In this document: positions 27,381-36,400 of the stretch, in pieces | Layout: every line of letters begins with the position of its first letter | Numbering within the stretch: the first letter of the stretch is position 1 | Made by a program: the position numbers and the translations under genes | Notes under the pieces: generated by a model | Told to the model about the DNA's origin: nothing | Seen by the model: the letters and a program-made list of their open reading frames with translations, nothing else | Database searches by the model: none | Origin: a virus | Length of the DNA stretch: 47,075 bases | Strand: one strand, 5' to 3' | IMG/VR virus record: IMGVR_UViG_3300020172_000411 | Span: 1 to 47,075 of that record

Positions 27381-30239
27381 ATGTCCACATTTGATCTGCT
27401 TGACACCGTACTCCCAACGGAGGGACGGTACTGCGTGATTGGTATAGGGCGGTTTCCCGATCAGAGATTTGCAGATACCAGAGAAGAAGCTGAAGAAATA
27501 ATCCAAGAGTTTGTTCGTGACAAGGTCGATGCCTATTTTGGTTGCGCTAAGTTTGGTGAGGCAGACGACCGCACACACGACAACGCCAAGTACTTCCGCT
27601 CAGTGTGGATAGACATTGATTGCGGCCCGACCAAGGGCGTACCAAATGCCAAGGGGATTATTGAAGGCTACCTTGACCAGTACATAGGACTGGCCGAGTT
27701 CAAAAAGTTTTGCAAAGCAGTCGGTTTACCCCAACCAATCTTGGTGAATTCCGGTAACGGCATTCACGCTTACTGGCTACTTGAAGAAACGCTATCCCGC
27801 AAAGAATGGGAACCGTTGGCCAAGCGGCTTAAACAACTGTGCAAAGAGCACGGCCTGATTGTTGATGAAAGAGTGTTTGAAGCGTCGCGTGTCCTGCGCC
27901 CGATGAACTCGTTCAATTTCAAAGACCCCAGCAACCCCAAGCCTGTGGAGATTTGGAACGAGAACTCAGCAAGGATACCCGCCGAGGAAATGCGCAAGTT
28001 GTTGGGCGCACCTGAGCCTAAACCGGAAGAAGAAAAGCCCGACTTCGTACCTGCGTCAATGAGTCCAATGATGGAAGCACTGATGGCCAACAAGGTCAAG
28101 AAGTTCAAGAACATCATGCTCAAGGCCGAGAACGGCTGTGCGCAACTCAACTACTGCTTCACAAACCAAGCCGATGTTGACGAGCCACTGTGGATGTCAG
28201 CGTTGTCGATTCCAGCTTTCTGCGTAGATGGGGACAAAGCGGCGCACAAGATGTCCGACCAGCACCCCGAGTACGACCCCGCCGAGGTGGACAACAAACT
28301 TAGGAACATTCGCAAGCGCGGAGGGCCTCACCACTGCACAACATTTGAAGAGCGAAACCCCGGTGGGTGTGATGGCTGTCCCCACAAAGGCAAGATCACT
28401 TCACCTATCGTGTTAGGAATAGAAATAGAAGCGGCGGAAGAAGCCGACAACGAAGTCGTGGTTGAAACCGACAAAGGAGAAATTAAATATCAAATACCTG
28501 AATATCCGTTTCCGTTTTTCAGGGGTAAGAAGGGCGGTGTGTATGTGCGCCCCGCCGAAGAGGATGAAGAAGCCGCGCCGAAGATGGTCTATGAGCACGA
28601 CCTGTATGTAGTCAAGCGGATGAGAGACAAAGAGCTTGGGGAGATAGCACTGTTCAGACTTCACCTGCCGCACGATGGCGTGAAGGAGTTTTCGGTCACA
28701 ACAGCGGCAATCTCATCGAAAGACGAGCTACGCAAACAACTTGCGCAACAGGGTGTGATGGCACACCACAAGCAGTACGACAACCTTGCAACGTATGTCG
28801 TTACATCAGTAAAAAATTTGCAGTACACAAAGAAGGCAGAAACAATGAGAACACAATTTGGATGGGTCGAGAACGACAGCAAGTTCATTATGGGCGACAA
28901 GGAGATTACCAAGGACGGTACGTTTTACAGCCCACCGTCATCAACAACTGAATTCTTTGCCGAGAAGGTTCACACCAAAGGCGACATGGAGAAATGGAAA
29001 GAGGTGTTCAACCTGTACGCAATGAAGGGCATGGAGCCACATGCGTTTGGGGCACTGACAGCGTTTGGTTCACCCCTGATGAAGTTCACCGGACTCAAGG
29101 GCGCAATCATCAACGTGATCTACGAATTTGCCGGATCAGGAAAATCAACCATCCTACGCATGTGCAACAGCGTGTACGGAATGCCGTACGAACTCATGTC
29201 GATTGAGAAAGACACACTCAACGCCAAGATGCAACAACTGGGTGTGATGAACAACCTGCCCAACACAATCGACGAGATCACCAACATGCTACCCAAGGAC
29301 TTCTCAGACTTGGCGTACGGCATCAGTCATGGCCGAGGCAAGAACAGGTCAATGTCACAGGTCAACGCCCTGCGGGTCAACAACACATCATGGCAGAACA
29401 TGACCCTGTGTTCAGCCAACGCCAGCTTCTACGAGAAATTGACCGCATTGAAGAACAGCCCGGACGGTGAATCAGTGCGGTTACTTGAGTACAAGATAGA
29501 GCCGAACGACTTGATTGGCGTGGCCAAGGGCAAGGAGATGTTTGACCACCAACTGAACAACAACTACGGCCATGCTGGGGAAATCTACCTTACGTGGCTG
29601 GTGAACAACCTAGAAGAAGCCGTTGATCTGGTCAAGAAGGTTCAGGCCCGACTGGATAGGGAAGTCCAGTTCACCGCACGGGAACGCTTTTGGTCGGCCA
29701 CAGCCGCTTGTAACATTGCCGGTGGTTTGATCGCTCGTCACCTTGGTCTGCACGACTTTGATATGGGCGCGGTCTACGATTGGCTCAAAGCAATGCTGGG
29801 TGAGATGCGCCACGATGTGAAGCCCCCGCAGTCAACTCCGATTCTCACACTTGGTGAGTTCCTGACCAGCCATGCAAACCACACTTTGGTGGTCAATGGG
29901 GAGGTGGATGCTCGAAGTACCTTGTCGGCATTACCAATTCAGGAACCGAAGTTTGAGTTGCTGGTACGCTACGAACCAGATACACAACACGTTTACGTTG
30001 CAGCCAAACAGTTCAAAGAGTTTTGCGTCAAGCAGCAGGTCAATTACAAAAGCCTGCTCAAACAGTTGGGCGACCTTGAGGTATATACGGAGCCTTGTAA
30101 CAAGCGTATGTCCAAGGGTATGAAGATTGTGTCCCCGCCGATACGTACCTTGAAGTTTGACGCATCGAAGTCTGAGTTCCTACGCATTGACGTGATATTG
30201 GGCATTGATGAAAATCGAGACAATCTCTTATCAGCTTGA
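27381..30239 (+). CDS. Primase-helicase (952 aa)
   Basis: The N-terminal domain (1-200) looks like an archaeo-eukaryotic-type primase: D78/D80 (WIDIDCG), NSGNGIHAYW (123-132) and VLRPMNSFNFKDP (171-183). Near residue 325 a group of cysteines and histidines (HHCTT, then CDGCPHKG) suggests a zinc-binding piece. The C-terminal part has a P-loop FAGSGKST (about 582-590) and an acidic box TIDEITNM (about 627-634), as in DUF927-type helicases. It would open the duplex and make primers for the polymerase at 21174. A large single-protein primase-helicase is common in phages without separate DnaB-like proteins. Confidence 0.85.
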   Translation: MSTFDLLDTVLPTEGRYCVIGIGRFPDQRFADTREEAEEIIQEFVRDKVDAYFGCAKFGEADDRTHDNAKYFRSVWIDIDCGPTKGVPNAKGIIEGYLDQYIGLAEFKKFCKAVGLPQPILVNSGNGIHAYWLLEETLSRKEWEPLAKRLKQLCKEHGLIVDERVFEASRVLRPMNSFNFKDPSNPKPVEIWNENSARIPAEEMRKLLGAPEPKPEEEKPDFVPASMSPMMEALMANKVKKFKNIMLKAENGCAQLNYCFTNQADVDEPLWMSALSIPAFCVDGDKAAHKMSDQHPEYDPAEVDNKLRNIRKRGGPHHCTTFEERNPGGCDGCPHKGKITSPIVLGIEIEAAEEADNEVVVETDKGEIKYQIPEYPFPFFRGKKGGVYVRPAEEDEEAAPKMVYEHDLYVVKRMRDKELGEIALFRLHLPHDGVKEFSVTTAAISSKDELRKQLAQQGVMAHHKQYDNLATYVVTSVKNLQYTKKAETMRTQFGWVENDSKFIMGDKEITKDGTFYSPPSSTTEFFAEKVHTKGDMEKWKEVFNLYAMKGMEPHAFGALTAFGSPLMKFTGLKGAIINVIYEFAGSGKSTILRMCNSVYGMPYELMSIEKDTLNAKMQQLGVMNNLPNTIDEITNMLPKDFSDLAYGISHGRGKNRSMSQVNALRVNNTSWQNMTLCSANASFYEKLTALKNSPDGESVRLLEYKIEPNDLIGVAKGKEMFDHQLNNNYGHAGEIYLTWLVNNLEEAVDLVKKVQARLDREVQFTARERFWSATAACNIAGGLIARHLGLHDFDMGAVYDWLKAMLGEMRHDVKPPQSTPILTLGEFLTSHANHTLVVNGEVDARSTLSALPIQEPKFELLVRYEPDTQHVYVAAKQFKEFCVKQQVNYKSLLKQLGDLEVYTEPCNKRMSKGMKIVSPPIRTLKFDASKSEFLRIDVILGIDENRDNLLSA

Positions 30240-30402
30240 TTGGAGCAAGTTTCGAGTCGGCCAGTCTGTATTTGTACCCTGTATTGACCACGCCGAGGCG
30301 CGAAGAACGCTGGCCGCTGTAACAAAAAGGTTGAAAATATCTATTGTTACAAAAGTAGTGATCGTGGATGGGGTGAAAGGACTGCGGATTTGGCGCACCT
30401 GA
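30208..30402 (+). CDS. Small conserved phage protein (64 aa)
   Basis: Start ATG 30208 lies inside the end of the primase-helicase gene (32-bp overlap). The segment WSKFRVGQSVFVPCIDHAEA then RLKISIVTKVVIVDGVKGLR forms an alpha/beta arrangement that I recall at the end of replication operons in related phages. It is basic at the C-terminus. Function unknown. It is the last gene before the terminator. Confidence 0.78.
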   Translation: MKIETISYQLDWSKFRVGQSVFVPCIDHAEARRTLAAVTKRLKISIVTKVVIVDGVKGLRIWRT

Positions 30403-30450
30403 GTTAAACTCACGTCTGAAAGTTAGCTCCTTTCGTTGCCTCTCCTTTTA

Positions 30451-30477
30451 CCCCCGCCTGAGTGCGGGGGTTTTTTA
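30451..30477 (+). terminator. Terminator at the end of the plus-strand genes
   Basis: CCCCCGC and GCGGGGG pair around CTGAGT and are followed by six T. The stop codon of the giant minus-strand gene (complement of 30475-30477) lies in this T-run. On the minus strand the hairpin is followed by TAAAAGG, so it stops mainly plus-strand transcription. Confidence 0.9.
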
Positions 30478-33400
30478 TTTTCGGCCAGCTTTCTCTGCTT
30501 CTTTAGCGGCTTGACGGGAAGGTTTGAGGGCTTTGGTAAACAGTCCCGCGTCCTTATCGGTAAGAGTAACGCCGCGCCATGATTCCGCACGTGACTCGGC
30601 GCGTTGTTCAATTGAATCCAAGATGTTTTCATCCGTAATTTCAAACGTGGGGAAACGCTTGTTGAACTTAACTACGTCTTTGTTGATAAGTTTATTGAAT
30701 TCCTTAAAATTTTTATTACGGAATTGTTTTTCAATTTCATCGGTTAACGTATCGCGCTCATTGACAATCCTTTGTTTCAAACCAATTACTTTGAAATTCA
30801 CATACTGTGTGTTGGCCAGCAGATCAGAACGGAAACCGACAGCCTGCCCAATTAACTCACCTGTGCTGAACGCATCTTTAGACAAGATTTTTACGCCCTT
30901 GTTGTCTTTTGCGCCTTCAGTGAATAAATCGTAAGCAGTCATAAAGTTGCGGAACCCAGCAGGAAAAGTTTTTTGCACACCTTTGTTGATGTCGCCATGA
31001 TAAAACGCTTCGATACCCTCAGCCAAAGACAGAAGCATGTTTATACCGGGGCCAGCTTTTTCTATGGCAAGATTTATAATCTCGTCTTTAATCCCTTTTG
31101 TTTCTTTGCTTTCACGTATCCACAGATTGTTAAGGCCGGTGCGACCTGAAATATCAAGACCAGTCAAAGCGTTTGCAACCCCACGTTCTACAACTTCCGA
31201 CAATTTTTTACCGCCGATTTTTACGCCGCCAAGTTGTTCCTCAAGCCAAATAGTACGGAACCACAACTGAAAGTTCATAGACTTCATGTCTTCTGGCCAG
31301 TCGTCATCCTTCATTTCTTCCCAAGCCCAACCAAGCAAGCCCATGACTACGCTGAACATGGGAAGGCCAACAGCGCCAGCAAGAATAAATGAAGTACCCA
31401 TAGTGCCAAAGAATTTTTTAGCGGCTTCAGCACGGGTGCGCCCGTCCATTGGGACAGCCATCTCTTTGAAGTTCTTTAGCAGGAACAAAGTCACGTGCAG
31501 CGGATACATCATGAATTGAGTCAATACCTTGCCCGGCAAACTGCGCATGAATCCGGGTCGGTTGTAGTCACCATAGTTGCCAAGGGCTTCATTGGTGTCG
31601 TATGTTGCCTGCTCAATAGACTGTTCAAAGGTTTTGCCCGCTTGACGGTTCAACCTGAAAGAAGACATGAACATCATTTCACGAGAGAGGCGCTCAGTTG
31701 AGTGCATCAAGCCGCCAAGTACAAGCATGTCCACGGTGGACTTACCAAAGCTCGCAATTGGGGACGACAAGTTTTCGGTGGGGGTCTTTTTGTAATCAAA
31801 GACTGCGTTAGCATACGTAGACGTCGTTACATCGCGGGCCAACATTTCACGAACCGCTTTGCGTTCTTCTGGGGTCAATGCTTTTGAATGTTCAACAGAA
31901 GGCGCAACCCAAGACTTAGTGCCATCTTTGTTGTCTTTGTATGCGCCAAACTGTTGCCACACCTTCATCATGCGGCCCATTTCGCGGGTAGCGTTGACTG
32001 TTCCGTATCTAGACAACACCGGCATACCGGTTTGGAAAATACTCAAAGGTTGCAACAGTGCGGAACTTGCGCCGCTCAAATAGAAAATGTACGACGCTTT
32101 GTTGAGTAAACCAACAAACTTAGCTGCTGGGCCTTCTACAAAAGCACCCAAAGATTCACGAACGCGATTGCCCATTTCAGTGACAAACGGCTCATATGTT
32201 GGGCGGTTTAAAATTGAATCTTTTGCTGCCGACACAGAATTACGTAGCAACGGGGCGTACTTGATACGAGCAAGCTGCGTTGCCATCTTTGCAGTGGTGT
32301 GCGCCACATTGCGTAATAAGTCTGGACGGAAACCAGTTATCCCTTTGCGGTGAATAAACTGCTTACGGAAACTTTGATCCGGCATTGACTGCAAGTACAC
32401 CTGATACACAGCGTCTTTGAGAGTTTCTTTTGCTTCAGTATCGCCAAGGTCTGCGCCATCAATAGTGTTAAAAATTTCTATTAGCAAAGCGCTACTATCC
32501 GCAGTGCGGTTGCGTAAATCTCTAATGCTGTTGCCGTGTACAAATTCTTGGTCGGTCAAGAGTTCCAACAAATTGTCGGCGCGGCGTTTTTCAAAGGCCG
32601 AGTTAGACTCGCCCGGTTTTTGTTTGACACGCTCATCAGCAAACTTTTGCATGGCGTTATCGCGTTCTTCAGCGGTTTCAAACATGAAGAACTTACGGGT
32701 CTTGCCTTTACCAATTGCCAAGTAAAAGTCTCCCACACGCACCAATGGGAAGTACGGCGTGATCTTGCTACCGGTTTCGTAGATTGACCTGATCTTCTTC
32801 ATCAAGTTTGCTTTTTCTGCAATCGGCAACTTGGAGTCAGTGATCTGGTCGTCGAGTAACTGAGTAAAGTACTGAGACAGACGTTCAAAATGTTGTTTGA
32901 TCTGCTTATACACACGCTGACCATTTGCGCCAAGTTCTTTGTATTGCTTGTCCAACTCGGCATTGCGTACTTTGGCCAACGGGTCTGACGGGTCTACTTC
33001 TGCAAGAGTAGACATAATCGTAATTTTGTCTAGCTTAGCCCGCAATGTGTGGTCGGCACGGAACGCACGTTCAATATCTTTGGTCAATTCTCCCGCCGAT
33101 TTCAACAACTGAAGTGTCATGCCGTTCATCAAGCGCAGTAAACGCGATGTATTTTTTAACTCCGGCACTGTGTCTCCAGCCCAATCAGTTAAAAATTCAG
33201 TGGTAGGTAGTTTGACCAAAGCGTTGCGCTGCATGAGCGTTGCGCGTTTCCAAAGAGCTTTGAGTGCGGGTATAACTTCAGTTGGGTTCTGCAACATTTG
33301 AAGCACTGTCACTGCTTGAGAGAAATCGTAGCCTTTCTTAGACTCTGAGTATTGTTCGGCGGCAATCTTGACCGCCCTATCAACTTCTTTTTGCGTCCTT

Positions 33401-36400
33401 ACTGCATCTCCGACTTCCTCAGCTTCGTTATTAAGTCCTTCACCGATGCTGACTTTTCCAGCACCCCCAGTGCCCTGCCCAGTGCTTGCGGATAAGCTTG
33501 GTCGCCATTCGTCTCCTGCTCCGCCAGTGCTTTCCATTGGCTTAGAAGAACCTTCATTCTCGATTTGCTGGTACCCGCCAGCGTCTTTGAAGCGGTTTCC
33601 ACGAGGCTTGAGATTTCCATCACGGAACTCCTTGTTCAAAAAGTTAAAAATATCTTGGTTAGTTTTGATATGGCTGGTTAAATTTTTCTCCATTGAAGCT
33701 AAGTTAAGAGTTGGAGAAGTCTTTAACAGCACCATTATGCGCTGCATTTCTTTTGGAAAATCCTCACCATGATTACGCACTCTATAGTGCGCCAGTTCAT
33801 GAATCATCGTGCCAATCATACATAGCGCAATTTCTTCCGGGCTACCACGCAAGTCGGTTGTTGCAGGGTTAATGAACATGCCCCGGAACGGCAACATAAT
33901 ACTGACACCGTAGTACTCGTTATCAATACTTGTGCCAAGTGCCTGCTCAGCAAGAGAACCGTACTCATTTCCAGAAGCAACCAAGGCATTACGAAGCGTT
34001 TGGAAAGTCTTTCCAATTGTTGCCAAGTACCTATCGTAGCGTTTGCCACCAAATTTCGCACGTGCTTTGTCTGAAAGAGACTCATCGGCTTCTGTTTTTT
34101 CTGCTTCTAGCCAGCCAAGATTTTCTAGTTGAGTAACCAGTGAGAGTTCATCGCCGGTTAATGTTTTATCTAAAGAAGCTCTTTTTTTATCTGTAGTTAA
34201 ACCAAAAACATCAAGGCCAACTATGTCGGAGTTTGAATTAAATTTAAGTGCAAACTCTTCTGGGTTTGAATCAACCAACTCAAAAAGTCTATCTAACTGC
34301 TGTACCCTAGAAGGCGGTTTATTATCTTTATACGTGGTGTTGTCATGAATCATGACCTTTTGCGGGTCAATTTGATCTTGCGGTATGGTCAATTCATCAA
34401 GGCGCGGCGCAGTATTTTTTAAGTCGTCAATAGACAACTCAGGAAGCTCGCGGTTATTGACGTACAGCACACCGTCTCTAACTTCGACTTCGTCACCGGG
34501 CTTGATAAGCGTAAAAGCGTTATCTGTCATTGGGGCGTTAGGCTCCAATGTTTCTGCGGTAGTCAACGAACCATCACTGTTTACGTACTGAATAGTGCCA
34601 AAGTTTTTTACACTTGCAGCCAAATCAAGTTGGCCATATATAGCAGTGATGTAGTTAAATATCTTTTGAAAATCTTGGCCTGCTTGCTGAGAAAAGTTTT
34701 GTCGATTCAACTCAAATGGATACGCAGCGTCTTCAGGCTTTACGTTAGGCGCAGGAGATACGTCAACATAAAAAACTCGTTCGATTTGCTTGCCATCATA
34801 ACCGGGTCTATCTTTGATGTTAGTATCAAATTGCCACAAACCGTTTGACAATATGTGCGTATTGCCTTTGTATGGGGGCGTTGCCTTTTCTTTTGTTACA
34901 TAAACACGCGCAGTGCCCCAAGCAAAATTTACATTTGCAAAAGGGGTGTAGTCTTGGATTGGAAAATTGTTTCCAAGGTTTAAAGTTTTTTCACGCCCGT
35001 TTTTTGTTACCGTTACATCTATGTCATCAAATAAAGGACTAAATTTTAAAACTGGAGCATCCTCTAAATTGTAGGCATCAAACGGAATCTTTTTTTCTTC
35101 CCCCGTAGATGTATCGGTGAATGTCTCAGGTACTTGGATAACCACAGCCGTACCGTGACCGTCGGGAAACAAAGATTTATATTGCTCAATAGTGTCGGGA
35201 TTGGATGAAGTGGTAATTTGCGGAGCAGGCCCAGAACCATCGAACGCTTCTTTTAAATCCTCCCCAGTTGTCACCATACGTGACAACACACCGTCGTGCA
35301 AAGACACGATTTCTAGTTTTTTGTTCTCAAATAAGAACAACATCTTGGCAACACCAAGACCGCCTGACGCACGTTTAGTACCCTTAACAGTACCCGCAAT
35401 TTGCAAAAACTGATTGCCCATCACGCTAGTCGGCATACCGGGGCCGTTATCAACCACGGTTACGGTACGGTTGCTGTCGTCTAACTTTATGTCAACTTTA
35501 CCTTTTGTAATCTGTCCTTTTTCCATTCCTTCTTTGATTGCGTCAAAACCATTTTGAAACAACTCTTTGATGGATACTGCGGCAATATTTTCGGGTGAAC
35601 CATACAGTTTGGTGCCAAGCATTTTGCTTAGTCGTTTTTGATTGACACTCGGCATGGCCGATATAGTCTCCCCCTGCACATCAGGGGTTGTGTCCTTACT
35701 TGTACGGCTGACCTGCTCGCCCTTACCTTTGAGCTTTGGTGGGCGGCTCTTTAAAATGTTTTCAGTAGCGACAATTAAGTCGGTTAAGGCGTTGGTATCG
35801 TTTTCACCCATACCAAACAAGTCACGTATCGCCCGCACAAAACGGCTCAAATACGATACGTCTTCCTCAAACCCTTCGGCGTGCATAAGGAAGTCTTGCA
35901 TGGTCTCGTCTGTCAAACCATAAGCAACAAACTCGCGTGGGTCAGAAAAAATATCGCCGTCATACTTGAGCTTGACCATGTGCATTGGCAGCTTGTTTTG
36001 CTTGGCCAAATCTTCGTATGCACGCCCAGCACTGTTCATTGTGCGAATAAGGTCTTGGAATGCTTTTACAACCGGCTGGTTAAGGTAGATACCTTTGTCA
36101 ATAAAAGCTTTGGCCAAAGCAATCTTGCGGTTTGTCGCTGCGTGCAGCAACTCGTGCAGGACGGTGGTGTTATTTATGCCTTGGTCATTGCCAAAGGACG
36201 CACCGCGCACGTATATGACTTGGTCGCCTGTCTTGTAGTTTTCAACGTAGAGCGCAATTGAGCGATCCCATGCAGCGGCGTTCTTAGAAGTTTTTAATTG
36301 GTCAGGGACTTCTTGGCCTTTTTCAAGCACCACAAACCGAACCTTGGTTACAAACCCACGAAGACGTTTAGCCAAGCGTTGTTGAAACTTTGTACCTGTC